Numbered from the stretch's first letter, positions 1 through 11,472 are shown. The stretch: DNA of 49,117 nucleotides from Aneurinibacillus terranovensis DSM 18919 (GCF_000430625.1 NZ_AUMJ01000047.1:1-49117), one strand, 5' to 3'. The notes: generated by a model not told the origin, from the letters alone. Translations and numbers: made by a program.

Positions 1-208
1 ACCAGTTGTTCCGCCAGGAGCATCGCTGGGTAGCTATGTGCGGCCGGGATAAGCGCTGAAAGCATCTAAGCGTGAAGCCCCCCTCAAGATGAGATTTCCC
101 ACAGCACAAGCTGGTAAGACCCCTTATAGATGATGAGGTAGATAGGTTCGGGGTGGACGTGCGGCAACGCATGGAGCTGACGAATACTAATCGGTCGAGG
201 GCTTAACC
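1..208 (+). rRNA. 23S ribosomal RNA, 3' end (partial)
   Basis: The sequence matches the conserved last part of bacterial 23S rRNA, including the stretch around GTAAGACCCC, GGTAGATAGG and GACGAATACTAATCGGTCGA, and ends near GGGCTTAACC. The 5' part lies outside the window. The exact mature 3' end is estimated within a few bases. It is transcribed toward yaaC and is followed by a strong terminator rather than a 5S gene. Confidence 0.96.
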
Positions 209-326
209 CAATACTATACAACGTGAACAACATGATCTTTCCATACAAAGCGCAATGTTTTTTCTGATTCAGTTTTCAAGGTATAACTATTTTCAGGTTC
301 AAATCTGAAAGTGGCATGAACAAATG
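209..326 (+). other. 23S trailer without a 5S rRNA gene
   Basis: About 120 nt separate the 23S end from the terminator. I see none of the conserved 5S core (the ACCCGTTCCCAT-type segment) here, so this operon appears to end without 5S. Bases 268-281 (TTCAGTTTTCAAGG) are the exact reverse complement of 48856-48869 in the leader of the next rRNA operon. Such boxes flank 16S and 23S in Bacillales and form RNase III processing stems. Confidence 0.6.
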
Positions 327-385
327 TAAATACAAAAAGTAAAGGCTCTCATCAACAAAATGAGAGCCTTTACTTTTTGTATTTA
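327..385. terminator. Bidirectional terminator between rRNA operon and yaaC
   Basis: A perfect 26-bp inverted repeat (327-352 with 360-385) encloses a 7-nt loop, CAACAAA. The stem core is AAAGGCTCTCAT / ATGAGAGCCTTT, and A- and T-rich arms provide a U-tract on either strand. It lies between two convergent units, the rRNA operon (+) and yaaC (-), and overlaps the last bases of yaaC. Confidence 0.9.
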
Positions 386-1435
386 TGTAGCCTGAAAAAT
401 ATGGCGCTCTCCGAGGAGAAGGTCATACAGGAGATTGGGGAACTTGCGGCATGATACCGTTAGAAATTCATGAATGATATACATATCTTCGGAAGCGAAA
501 GAAAAGATAATTTCTCCCCATCGCTCCGTTTCATAGCGGCAGAGCATCCCAAGTACGTACATGACAATATAGTGGTTGGTAATTTCATGGAGTTTTTTTT
601 CGTTATTTATTTTAAAATAAAAATTTCCTTTGTAATCCTGAGTAAACAAACTGTTTTCAAATCCGTTTCCATTTTCTGCTACATGATTGCCTGAGGGGTG
701 GGTCCATTCAAAGCATACTAACCCGTGTGGTGCTTTATGAGAAGAAGCAGATACAAAAGAACTCCCCTCGTTAAAACGGTTGATATAGTGAATGAAACTT
801 GTATACGTTAAGTGTGCGGCATCAAGGATACGATCAGGTAAATAAAAAACGGTTGTCTGGTGGCGGAAATCGTAATCAGAAGATAGGGAAACATTGATAA
901 GGGAGCTTTTGTTATATAATTTTTGATACGCTAGTTGAAGTTCCGGAATGAGTGACAGCAAGTCCTGGATGAGATATTTATCAGACAGCGTTTCTTTGCT
1001 TAAAAAGGAGTGGACATAGGGGAGCAACCCTTCTTTTTGAATTTTCACTTCTTCTTCTGCAAACGAATATCGGCTTTTTTTGATTTTTCGGCTGGTCACT
1101 CCGTGCTGAAGCACTTTCGAATGGGACGGATAGTCGGGATCCTGTGTTAATACATACGCTTTAAGCAAACTAACCATCCCGTAGTAAAGGAGAAGGGGGC
1201 GAACCAGGATATCGCTGTTCACGGCAGCTATATAATACTGACGGGCCTGCTTTACATAATAAATAAATTTTGATGTGTTTTGGAAGGCATAAACCATGCC
1301 CTTTTTATGGTGCGTATGTTCGTAAATCCGAAAAAGGAATTGTTTCGTTGTTGGCTCACTTTCAAAATATAGAAAGCTATCCCACATTTTTTCGTATGGA
1401 TTCTCGCACGGAATGATGTGAACAGTTCGAAACAA
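383..1435 (-). CDS. yaaC: YaaC family protein
   Basis: Assigned to the YaaC family by position (between the rRNA operon and guaB, divergent from guaB, as in B. subtilis) and by similarity in the core, e.g. residues reading YYGMVSLLKAYVLTQDPDYP. Function is unknown in the family. The open frame continues upstream into guaB on the opposite strand, so the true start must be internal. I chose TTG at 1435 because GAGAGGGGAG lies 6 nt upstream; ATG at 1387 is the alternative but has no clear SD. The product is 350 aa, a little longer than I recall for B. subtilis YaaC. No signal peptide or membrane segment is visible. Confidence 0.8.
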   Translation of the reverse strand: MFRTVHIIPCENPYEKMWDSFLYFESEPTTKQFLFRIYEHTHHKKGMVYAFQNTSKFIYYVKQARQYYIAAVNSDILVRPLLLYYGMVSLLKAYVLTQDPDYPSHSKVLQHGVTSRKIKKSRYSFAEEEVKIQKEGLLPYVHSFLSKETLSDKYLIQDLLSLIPELQLAYQKLYNKSSLINVSLSSDYDFRHQTTVFYLPDRILDAAHLTYTSFIHYINRFNEGSSFVSASSHKAPHGLVCFEWTHPSGNHVAENGNGFENSLFTQDYKGNFYFKINNEKKLHEITNHYIVMYVLGMLCRYETERWGEIIFSFASEDMYIIHEFLTVSCRKFPNLLYDLLLGERHIFQAT

Positions 1436-1541
1436 ATCTGTCTCCCCTCTCTGAATATTCGTTAAATAGTTAAATTTAAGGTTTATATTAACTATTTTTC
1501 CTTTATTATGTCCAATAAAACCGAACAATATATCTGGTTTC

Positions 1542-3101
<1,560 letters not shown>

Positions 3102-3139
3102 AAAATGATTTGAGAATCAGTGATAAAAGATGGTCTTAG

Positions 3140-3166
3140 GACAGGGTAGAAACACCCTGTCTTTTT
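3140..3166 (+). terminator. Rho-independent terminator of guaB
   Basis: Stem GACAGGGT / ACCCTGTC (3140-3147 with 3154-3161), loop AGAAAC, followed by TTTTT. It separates guaB from dacA. Confidence 0.88.
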
Positions 3167-3222
3167 CTATGTTATATGGTAGAATCAAATGTGTTGTAAA
3201 ATATGCATGGAGGTGCGGGAGT

Positions 3223-4548
3223 TTGGTCATACCGAATACAAAAACAAATAAAATACTCGCAATTTTGATGGCATTCTTATTATTTTCCATCCCTGTTTTT
3301 TCAATTAAAACCGGGGAAGTTCAGGCCGCCAGTCCTGGTCTTAATCTCAATGTGAAATCGGCTATACTGGTTGAAGCCACAACAGGTAAAATCCTTTACA
3401 AATACAATGAAAATCAAGCTTTCCCACCGGCTAGTATGACAAAAATGATGACGGAGTATCTGGTTTTGGAGGCCATTAAAAACCATAAAATTTCGTGGGA
3501 TCAGGTAATCCCAGCTGACGAATATGCGGCATTCATTGCTAAAGCCGGCGGTTCTTCATCGGCTGTTTTGCTGGCAGTGGGAGAAAAACATACGGTAAAA
3601 GAGCTTTATGAGGCGATGGCAATTTATTCTGCCAACGATGCGACGGTCCTGCTGGCTGAAGCTGTTGCAGGTTCGGAAGCGAATTTTGTCAAAGCAATGA
3701 ATGATAAAGCAAAATTATTTGGCATGACGCAATCTCATTTTGCAACATCGACAGGCTTTCCTGTTAACGAATTGGGTCAATACGCACCTCCGGCAACAGG
3801 TGGAGATAACATGATGTCCGCACGTGATTGTGCGATTATGGCAAAACGTCTCATCACCGACTACCCGGAAGTGCTCCAAACGACATCGATTCCTAAAAAA
3901 ATGTTTCGGGTTTCGCCGCGTCCGTTCCGGATGGACAACTGGAACTGGATGCTGCCTGGACTTGTCAGCTACTATCAGGGTGTAGACGGGCTGAAAACAG
4001 GGCACACTAATGAAGCAAAGTATTGCTTTACAGGAACGGCTCAACGTGGAAATGTCCGCCTTATCACCGTTGTTATGGGAACAGATACGTTCCTCAGTCG
4101 ATTTGGAGAGACGAGAAAGCTTCTGGATTACGGCTTCAGTACGTACACAATGCAGCCTCTTGCACATAAGGGTCAAGTTGTTAAAGGAAGCGAACAAGCC
4201 ACGGTGCAAAATGGCCAGGATACTGTGGTGAATGCAGTAGCCGGTAAAGATGTTGTATACCCGGTTAAACGTGGAGAAGAACAAGCCTACAAGCTGAAAG
4301 GCACGTTGAAGACTGTTGACGCGCCTGTTCAAAAAGGACAACCTTTAGGTACAATTAATGTGGTGGGTTTGAATGGACAGCCTGATGATTTTCTGACTCC
4401 GGCGGACCAGCAAACAGCAGGCGGCACTCTAGTTGCCCAAGATTCAGTTGATAAAGGAAGTTGGATTCGCCTGGCGTTCCGCTCTTTTACCCATTTCATT
4501 GGAAGTTTATTTTCCGGTCTTGGCCATATGATTAAAAGTTGGATATAG
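3223..4548 (+). CDS. dacA: D-alanyl-D-alanine carboxypeptidase (PBP5/DacA)
   Basis: A serine DD-carboxypeptidase that trims the terminal D-Ala of peptidoglycan pentapeptides on the outer face of the membrane. All three penicillin-binding motifs are present, numbered from the chosen start: SMTK (nucleophile S71, K74), SAN (136-138) and KTG (258-260). An N-terminal signal peptide ends near VQA-AS, a PBP5-type C-terminal beta domain follows, and the last ~20 residues form an amphipathic membrane anchor. The start is TTG 3223 with GGAGGT 8 nt upstream; the longer frame from 3130 runs through the guaB terminator and is unlikely. The product is 441 aa, normal for DacA. Confidence 0.95.
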   Translation: MVIPNTKTNKILAILMAFLLFSIPVFSIKTGEVQAASPGLNLNVKSAILVEATTGKILYKYNENQAFPPASMTKMMTEYLVLEAIKNHKISWDQVIPADEYAAFIAKAGGSSSAVLLAVGEKHTVKELYEAMAIYSANDATVLLAEAVAGSEANFVKAMNDKAKLFGMTQSHFATSTGFPVNELGQYAPPATGGDNMMSARDCAIMAKRLITDYPEVLQTTSIPKKMFRVSPRPFRMDNWNWMLPGLVSYYQGVDGLKTGHTNEAKYCFTGTAQRGNVRLITVVMGTDTFLSRFGETRKLLDYGFSTYTMQPLAHKGQVVKGSEQATVQNGQDTVVNAVAGKDVVYPVKRGEEQAYKLKGTLKTVDAPVQKGQPLGTINVVGLNGQPDDFLTPADQQTAGGTLVAQDSVDKGSWIRLAFRSFTHFIGSLFSGLGHMIKSWI

Positions 4549-4554
4549 TGAAAG

Positions 4555-4587
4555 AAGCTTTATGCAGAAAGCTTTGTTGTCTTTTTT
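4555..4587 (+). terminator. Weak candidate terminator of dacA
   Basis: Short inverted repeat AAGCTTT / AAAGCTT (4555-4561 with 4568-4574) followed by TTGTTGTCTTTTTT. The stem is only 7 bp and AT-rich, and the U-tract is delayed. Confidence 0.4.
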
Positions 4588-4666
4588 CATGGTTTTGATG
4601 TACTATTGTTTTATTGATTATGTTGTTTTGTACATTTCAGAATAATCGGTAGGGGGATTATAAAAG

Positions 4667-5551
4667 ATGGCAGATCAAGGAACAACTCGTGTAAAACGCG
4701 GAATGGCTGAGATGCAAAAGGGCGGCGTTATTATGGATGTGGTCAACGCTGAACAGGCAAAAATTGCGGAAGCTGCCGGTGCAGTAGCGGTTATGGCTCT
4801 GGAACGCGTTCCAGCTGATATTCGTGCCGCCGGTGGTGTAGCCCGGATGGCCGACCCGACAATCGTAGAACAGGTAATGGAGGCTGTATCCATCCCTGTT
4901 ATGGCAAAAGCCCGTATCGGTCACTTTGTTGAAGCTAAAGTGCTTGAAGCTCTCGGCGTAGATTACATTGATGAATCTGAAGTGTTAACACCTGCTGATG
5001 AAGTTTTTCATATTAATAAAAACGACTTTACCGTTCCTTTCGTGTGCGGTGCCCGTGATCTCGGTGAGGCTCTTCGCCGCATTGGAGAAGGTGCTTCTAT
5101 GATTCGGACAAAAGGAGAACCGGGAACAGGAAATATTGTCGAAGCGGTTCGCCACCAGCGCATGATGCAAAGCCAGATTCGCAAAGTTTCCAGCATGTCT
5201 GCTGACGAGTTGATGGCTGAAGCAAAAAACATTGGAGCTCCCATTGAATTATTAAAGTATGTGCATGAACACGGCAAATTACCGGTTGTAAACTTTGCCG
5301 CAGGCGGGGTTGCTACACCTGCCGACGCAGCGCTCATGATGCATCTAGGTTCGGACGGGGTATTTGTTGGTTCAGGTATCTTTAAATCGGATAATCCTGA
5401 AAAATTCGCCCGTGCGATTGTACAGGCCACAACTCATTATGAAGACTATGCGTTAATTGGTGAACTGTCCAAGAATCTTGGAACAGCTATGAAGGGTATT
5501 GATGTAACCTCTCTGCTTGAAAACGAGCGTATGGCTGTGCGTGGTTGGTAA
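4667..5551 (+). CDS. pdxS: Pyridoxal 5'-phosphate synthase subunit PdxS
   Basis: The synthase subunit of the ribose-5-phosphate-dependent vitamin B6 pathway. It condenses ribose 5-phosphate, glyceraldehyde 3-phosphate and PdxT-supplied ammonia into PLP. Length (294 aa) and sequence fit PdxS throughout. The family residues are visible: D24, K81 in KARIGHF and K149 in [11 protein letters not shown] 4667 follows a TAGGGGG SD. It is 2 bp from pdxT, so the two are cotranscribed and probably translationally coupled. Confidence 0.97.
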   Translation: MADQGTTRVKRGMAEMQKGGVIMDVVNAEQAKIAEAAGAVAVMALERVPADIRAAGGVARMADPTIVEQVMEAVSIPVMAKARIGHFVEAKVLEALGVDYIDESEVLTPADEVFHINKNDFTVPFVCGARDLGEALRRIGEGASMIRTKGEPGTGNIVEAVRHQRMMQSQIRKVSSMSADELMAEAKNIGAPIELLKYVHEHGKLPVVNFAAGGVATPADAALMMHLGSDGVFVGSGIFKSDNPEKFARAIVQATTHYEDYALIGELSKNLGTAMKGIDVTSLLENERMAVRGW

Positions 5552-5553
5552 CT

Positions 5554-6141
5554 ATGAAAATAGGGGTACTTGCTTTACAGGGGGCCGTATCGGAACACAT
5601 CAGGATGCTGGAAAAAGCGGGTGCGGAAGCTATCGCAATCAAAAAAGTATCACAGCTCGATGAAGTGGAAGGCCTTGTCTTACCGGGCGGAGAAAGTACA
5701 ACCATGGGAAAGTTAATGAGAGAATATGGATTTGATACGGCTCTCAAAGACTTTTATGAACAGAAAAAACCTATTTTCGGAACATGTGCCGGCTTGATTC
5801 TTCTCGCCAATGAAATTGCCGAACAGGATTGGGTTCACCTCGGTTTCATGAATATGAAGGTGCAGCGCAATGCTTTTGGCCGGCAGCGCGAAAGTTTTGA
5901 GACGAATCTTTCACTGAAGGGAATCACCGATGAATTCCCCGCTGTGTTTATTCGGGCTCCACTTATTCTTGGTGTCGGGGAAAACGTGGATATTCTTTCA
6001 ACCTATAATGACGAAATCGTAGCAGCAAGGCAGGATCATCTGTTATGCGCTTCTTTTCATCCGGAATTAACGGACGATGCAAGAATGCATAAGTATTTTC
6101 TTGAGATGGTACGGGAATATCGTGGACAAAAAGTGAGATAA
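5554..6141 (+). CDS. pdxT: Pyridoxal 5'-phosphate synthase glutaminase subunit PdxT
   Basis: The class I glutaminase that feeds ammonia to PdxS. The 195-aa protein starts MKIGVLALQGAVSEH. It has the GGEST oxyanion loop (45-49), nucleophile C78 in GTCAG, and the H169/E171 pair in SFHPEL. The start is ATG 5554, directly after the pdxS stop; a TTG at 5545 in the same frame would overlap pdxS and is less likely. A strong terminator follows at 6155. Confidence 0.96.
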   Translation: MKIGVLALQGAVSEHIRMLEKAGAEAIAIKKVSQLDEVEGLVLPGGESTTMGKLMREYGFDTALKDFYEQKKPIFGTCAGLILLANEIAEQDWVHLGFMNMKVQRNAFGRQRESFETNLSLKGITDEFPAVFIRAPLILGVGENVDILSTYNDEIVAARQDHLLCASFHPELTDDARMHKYFLEMVREYRGQKVR

Positions 6142-6154
6142 ATGGCTTCTAAGC

Positions 6155-6187
6155 AAAAAGAGCATCTGCCAAGGTGCTCTTTTTTTC
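6155..6187 (+). terminator. Rho-independent terminator of pdxST
   Basis: Stem AAAAAGAGCA / TGCTCTTTTT (6155-6164 with 6175-6184), 10-nt loop, ending in a T-run. Confidence 0.88.
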
Positions 6188-6193
6188 CTTCAA

Positions 6194-6209
6194 CGTTTCA
6201 CGTGAAACG
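6194..6209. promoter_or_regulatory. parS: parS-like ParB/Spo0J binding site
   Basis: CGTTTCACGTGAAACG is a perfect 16-bp palindrome. Its inner 14 bp (GTTTCACGTGAAAC) match the Firmicutes parS consensus TGTTNCACGTGAAACA exactly; only the outermost T/A pair is C/G. It lies in the intergenic gap between the pdxT terminator and the serS promoter, in an origin-proximal region, which is where parS sites concentrate. ParB binding is inferred from the motif. Confidence 0.85.
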
Positions 6210-6268
6210 GGAATTTATTGCAGTATTCGACACGGGTGCTTTGAGTTTTACTAAAATAAAGATAGGTT

Positions 6269-6297
6269 TTGCATATTACGTGTATCTATAGTAAAGT
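6269..6297 (+). promoter_or_regulatory. Probable sigma-A promoter of serS
   Basis: TTGCAT (6269-6274), 17-bp spacer, TAAAGT (6292-6297). The predicted start near 6304 leaves a ~290-nt leader containing the T-box. Confidence 0.55.
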
Positions 6298-6303
6298 AGT
6301 GAA

Positions 6304-7876
<1,573 letters not shown>

Positions 7877-7941
7877 CTGTAAATGAACGTAACATTGGCC
7901 TGGACATAACAATTATATAAACATACAATCACATGGATCTG

Positions 7942-7983
7942 AAAAAGGCAGCCGTTTACGGATAAAATGGCTGCCTTTTTTAT
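7942..7983 (+). terminator. Rho-independent terminator of serS
   Basis: Perfect 12-bp stem AAAAAGGCAGCC / GGCTGCCTTTTT (7942-7953 with 7969-7980), 15-nt loop, T-run. The reverse strand also carries a U-tract. Confidence 0.9.
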
Positions 7984-8031
7984 GTTGATAAGATATAGAT
8001 TGAGAAAAGCGGTATCGCTACAGCATGTAGT

Positions 8032-8460
8032 AATTTTTATTGGAAGTTGGAAATCTACCGCTGTCATTAATTCCTGCAAGTTCATCTGTAAACTTCCATC
8101 CCCGCTAATGCAAACGACCTGGCGTCCCGGGGAAGCAAGGGAGGCTCCAATCGCGGCGGGAAGCCCGTAGCCCATCGTGCCAAGTCCTGCGGAGGTAAGG
8201 ATTTGAATCACCTTCTGAGGTTTTAAAGCAGAGAATGATGTATCAAACCGTGGAACATTTTTATGCCAGGAGGCAACCGTAGAAATCCATTCCTTTGTAT
8301 TTCCTCTGATAAGTTTGTTTTGTACCTCAGATAAAACAGTTTGAATGTCTCTTGTAACAGGAAAGTCTACTTCAATATTTTTATTTAATTCAGCCGGATA
8401 AATATTGACATGAATTTTATATGATTTAGGGGAAAATGATTTCATTACCTGATAAAATTC
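8032..8460 (-). pseudogene. Acetolactate synthase large-subunit remnant (ilvB-like)
   Basis: On the minus strand the frame encodes acetolactate-synthase-like segments: VNIYPAELNKNIEVD, then SALKPQKVIQ joined directly to LTSAGLGTMGYGLPAAIGA, then the TPP-binding GDGSLQMNLQELMTA. In intact enzymes about 35 residues (the TTDVGQHQMW region) lie between PQKVI and the GLGTMG segment; they are missing here. The N-terminal half and everything after DFQLPIKI are also absent, and unrelated sequence continues the frame. It lies between the serS terminator and the CoA-transferase gene. It cannot make a working enzyme. Confidence 0.85.
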
Positions 8461-8500
8461 GTGTGTTTACCTTGGTCAAGCATTCTTGCATCGTGATAGC

Positions 8501-10051
8501 CTACTGGTTCAGCAATGAGTGCGGGGTGGCTTCGTGAACAGTATCGGTTGGAGCTGTCATTAGCATGGTATCGTACTCACGATAATGAGAATGCCAGGAT
8601 AATGCTTTTTCCAGCACGTGTGGGGTGTGCCCTCCACGCTGACAGGCTTCAGTGAAATAGGAAAGAAGCTGTTCCCGGTATACGGGGTGTGCGCATTGAT
8701 AGATCAGAGAAAGGGCGCGCTCACGTGGGGCTAGTCCTCGTAAATCAGCTACTCCGTTTTCTGTTATAACGACTGCTACGTCGTGCTCAGTATGATCAAC
8801 ATGGGAAGCGAAAGGAACAATACTGGAGATGCGTCCATCCCGGGCCGTTGATTTTGTCACAAAGATACTGATTCGGGCATTGCGGGTAAAATCACCAGCG
8901 CCACCAATCCCGTTCATCATTTTACTGCCAAGTATATGGGTTGAATTTACATTTCCGTACACATCCACTTCCAGTGCTGTATTGATTGCGATTAAACCGA
9001 GCCGGCGAATCAGTTCCGGATTGTTTGTCATCTCCTGCGGCCGCAGGATCACTTTGTCACGGTAATGGTCCATGTTAGCCAACACATGCTCCATCTTTTC
9101 TGCGGAAAGCGTAAGGGCTCCGCCGGAGGCCGATTTTACTTTTCCAGCATCCAACAGGTCAAACACGGAATCCTGGAGTACCTCTGAATAGATCTGCAGA
9201 TCCGTAAATTCAGCCTGCATAAACCCATGAAAAACAGCGTTGGCTACTGACCCTACACCTGACTGAAGAGGTGGAAGTGGGCAAGGCAGAGTTCCTTTTC
9301 TCATCTCTTGCCGTAAAAAGGCTAGCAGATGGGAAGCAATCGCTTTTGTGTCCTCATCTGGTTGTATTAAATTCTTTGGTGTGTCGGGGCAGTGAGTGAT
9401 GACGATACCACGTATTTTCCCGGGATTAGTTTTAATATAGGTTGTCCCGATGCGTTGATCGGCTTTGATAAGCGGAATCGGAGGGCGGTTTCCCGGCATT
9501 CCCGGATCATAAATATCATGCAATCCTTCAAGTGAAAGCGGCTGGGCGAGATTGATTTCGACAATAATCTCTTTGGCATTCTGGATAAAAATCGGGGTGT
9601 TCCCACAGGAGGTTGTTGGTACAATGTAGCCTTCCTCGGTTACGCAAAGCGCTTCAACAATGGCGATATCAACTTGCGGAAGCGCAAGGGTTCTGATTTG
9701 ATCGGCTGTGTCGGATAAATGTTGGTCGATATATTGAACTTTTCCCATGTTTATAGAGCTGCGCATTGTCGGGTCAGATTGAAAAGGCAAGCGCTTGTGC
9801 ACGACACCTGCCGCTGAGAGCAGGGCATCAATAGCGGGAGAAACAGAGGCTCCAGTATAAACATTAATGTTGAATGGTTCCCTCATCACCTTTGCTCGTT
9901 CGGCAATAGCCTCTGGCATGGTCTTCGCATCACCCGAAGAAGTAAACCCGCTAAAACCAATCGTCATGCCATGCGAAATCCATGTCGCGGCCTGTTCTTT
10001 TGATACAATCCGTTCAAGGAGCCTCTTGTTTCGAATGCGGTTGGTAAGCAT
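8501..10051 (-). CDS. Acetyl-CoA hydrolase/transferase family protein (succinyl-CoA:acetate CoA-transferase type)
   Basis: A class I CoA-transferase of the Cat1/AarC type, moving CoA between succinyl-CoA and acetate (or a similar carboxylate). It is 516 aa, close to the usual ~500-520. Family signatures seen: FQSDPTMRSSINMGKVQYIDQHLS, the ALEVDVYGNVNSTH segment carrying the catalytic Glu, and GIGGAGDFTRNA. ATG 10051 is preferred because GAGGTG lies 5 nt upstream; the GTG at 10057 overlaps that SD. It may help balance acetyl-CoA made by the aco and amidase pathways nearby; that link is only inferred. Substrate specificity cannot be fixed from sequence. Confidence 0.88.
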   Translation of the reverse strand: MLTNRIRNKRLLERIVSKEQAATWISHGMTIGFSGFTSSGDAKTMPEAIAERAKVMREPFNINVYTGASVSPAIDALLSAAGVVHKRLPFQSDPTMRSSINMGKVQYIDQHLSDTADQIRTLALPQVDIAIVEALCVTEEGYIVPTTSCGNTPIFIQNAKEIIVEINLAQPLSLEGLHDIYDPGMPGNRPPIPLIKADQRIGTTYIKTNPGKIRGIVITHCPDTPKNLIQPDEDTKAIASHLLAFLRQEMRKGTLPCPLPPLQSGVGSVANAVFHGFMQAEFTDLQIYSEVLQDSVFDLLDAGKVKSASGGALTLSAEKMEHVLANMDHYRDKVILRPQEMTNNPELIRRLGLIAINTALEVDVYGNVNSTHILGSKMMNGIGGAGDFTRNARISIFVTKSTARDGRISSIVPFASHVDHTEHDVAVVITENGVADLRGLAPRERALSLIYQCAHPVYREQLLSYFTEACQRGGHTPHVLEKALSWHSHYREYDTMLMTAPTDTVHEATPHSLLNQ

Positions 10052-10097
10052 GTACACACCTCAATTAACTGTATTATTATTTGTGTTATTTATACAT

Positions 10098-10111
10098 CTG
10101 TATTAATACAG
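10098..10111. promoter_or_regulatory. 14-bp palindrome upstream of the CoA-transferase
   Basis: CTGTATTAATACAG is a perfect palindrome 47 bp upstream of the CoA-transferase start, close to a TATAAA-like -10 on the minus strand. It is a candidate operator. A second half-like copy (CTGTATTATTAT) occurs at about 10070. No regulator is identified. Confidence 0.4.
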
Positions 10112-10219
10112 TATCATCCCGGTAAATAAATAACAGTCTTTTTTGGTAATAAAGAAAATTAGACTATAAAGCAGTTTTTTTCTGATTGAAGTGAAAAAAT
10201 CGGAATAAGCAACATTACG

Positions 10220-10249
10220 TTGAAAAATACTAATAACGTATATTATAAT
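10220..10249 (+). promoter_or_regulatory. Sigma-A promoter of tRNA-Arg
   Basis: TTGAAA (10220-10225), 18-bp spacer, perfect TATAAT (10244-10249). Predicted initiation falls about 15 bp before the mature tRNA 5' end. Confidence 0.75.
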
Positions 10250-10271
10250 GTATAAGTATTGTTATTTAGAT

Positions 10272-10347
10272 GGCTCCGTAGCTCAGCGGATAGAGCGTCG
10301 GTTTCCTAAACCGTGCGTCGGAGGTTCGACTCCTCTCGGGGCCACCA
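10272..10347 (+). tRNA. tRNA-Arg (anticodon CCU)
   Basis: A 76-nt cloverleaf. The acceptor stem pairs GGCTCCG with CGGGGCC (one G-T), discriminator A and an encoded CCA end follow. D arm GCTCAGC, anticodon loop TTCCTAA with CCT at 10305-10307 (reads AGG), and T loop GGTTCGACTCC. It stands alone with its own promoter. Confidence 0.97.
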
Positions 10348-10797
10348 TACATAACAAAACGCTATTTATCAACGTTTGTCCGCACGTTAGGTATACGAAA
10401 GCTGTTCACGGTTTCGTCCTTGAAACAGGGTAGACCGTGTGAACAGTACCGCCTAAACCGTGTGAATAATCGTCTAGACCGTGAATACAACGTCTTCCAA
10501 TTGTCTGACTGATGGAGGGCGTTTTTATTATGTCTGTAAATGCAGGTGCGGAAAAAAGACGTGGCAAACGAATTATCGGGGAAAGACGTTCTTCGGCCAT
10601 TGTCAATCGTCAATAACAAATAAACGCTGGGGAAGGAAAAGAGACGAGTACCAACAGGAAAAGGGATTGTCCCCTTATACAGTTTATATTCGTATTCGTT
10701 TCCTTAAAGCAGCGATAGAAGTCAAGCAGGCTATAATCCAGCGTTGGTTTCAGACGTTCCCCCTGACCTGTCGTGTATTTAATAAGAAGAATACTTG
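10348..10797. other. Intergenic stretch with short imperfect repeats and a doubtful small ORF
   Basis: No convincing gene is seen. Just after the tRNA there is an inverted repeat CTGTTCAC / GTGAACAG (10402-10409 with 10439-10446) and three imperfect ~21-bp repeats built on ACCGTGTGAA or ACCGTGAA (about 10431-10495). A 105-codon frame at 10481-10798 (+) contains a Cys pair pattern CKCRC but has no SD and matches nothing I recognise. It may be remnant DNA. Confidence 0.4.
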
Positions 10798-10832
10798 AGT
10801 CCCCGTCCTGTCACAAGGTGGGGACTATTTTA
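10798..10832. terminator. Hairpin at the 3' end of the haem-type membrane protein gene
   Basis: Stem AGTCCCC / GGGGACT (10798-10804 with 10820-10826), 15-nt loop, then ATTTTA. It lies just beyond the stop of the minus-strand gene at 10849. The U-tract is weak, so termination is probable rather than certain. Confidence 0.5.
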
Positions 10833-10848
10833 CGCTTACGTAGAAATG

Positions 10849-11472
10849 TTATGAAGTTAATGTTTTTTTGTCTTTTATCGAATCCATAATACGCAGAATT
10901 ACCCATAAAACTACCGTAATAACTACCATTACGATGAAAAATCCGCCTGCATGAATAAACACAGCCAAGAGCCATATGTTGCTCAATATAAAATGTGAAG
11001 TACGCATGAACTTATTGCGTACACGTTTATATAACCACCCGTAAATTGCTAGTGCCAGCATGATACAGAAGGCAGCTACACCTGTTAAAAGTTTTGAATT
11101 ATGAAGGTCTGTTATTAAATAGTAGCCTCCATGTATGATAATTAAGACTAACGCCGACCAACCGGTATAAGTGTGTATGGAATACAGCCTTTTTACTACC
11201 TTCTTTAACGGTTTGGATGGGGAGCTAAGTTTTGTCTTAAATAAAAACCACCAATAGCTCACAGCTGCACATGCAATCGCGATGTTGCCTAGAAGGGTAA
11301 AATCAAATCCGTTGTTTTGTTTTGGGGGCATCCCAGCTGGTGGATTTGGAGGATTTCCTCCTTCTGGAGGCCCAGATGGATGTGGTGTTAAATATAAAGA
11401 GTAGACGATTAAAATAAGGCTCGCTAGAGTAACCATTATAACTGGAATAAATACGCGTAGTTTTGTACTCAA
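10849..11472 (-). CDS. Ferric-reductase-like/cytochrome b-type membrane protein
   Basis: A 207-aa membrane protein. An N-terminal segment (about 5-28) is followed by an outside proline-rich stretch (HPSGPPEGGNPPNPPAGMPP). Four or five more hydrophobic helices follow. Two helices each carry a His pair with similar spacing (HTYTGWSALVLIIIH and HFILSNIWLLAVFIH), the pattern of bis-haem ligands in YedZ/ferric-reductase-like domains, so electron transfer across the membrane is inferred. The start is TTG 11472 with AAAGGAG 8 nt upstream. It is divergent from the glycosylation operon and carries a CiaR-type repeat in its promoter region. The exact family is not certain. Confidence 0.75.
   Translation of the reverse strand: MSTKLRVFIPVIMVTLASLILIVYSLYLTPHPSGPPEGGNPPNPPAGMPPKQNNGFDFTLLGNIAIACAAVSYWWFLFKTKLSSPSKPLKKVVKRLYSIHTYTGWSALVLIIIHGGYYLITDLHNSKLLTGVAAFCIMLALAIYGWLYKRVRNKFMRTSHFILSNIWLLAVFIHAGGFFIVMVVITVVLWVILRIMDSIKDKKTLTS

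Noticed and set aside
3715-4341. 208-codon frame antisense to dacA
   Set aside because: It is a shadow of a high-confidence gene with intact catalytic motifs; no SD and no recognisable protein.
10431-10495. CRISPR-like array
   Set aside because: Only three imperfect repeats of ~21 bp, with no regular spacers and no cas genes.
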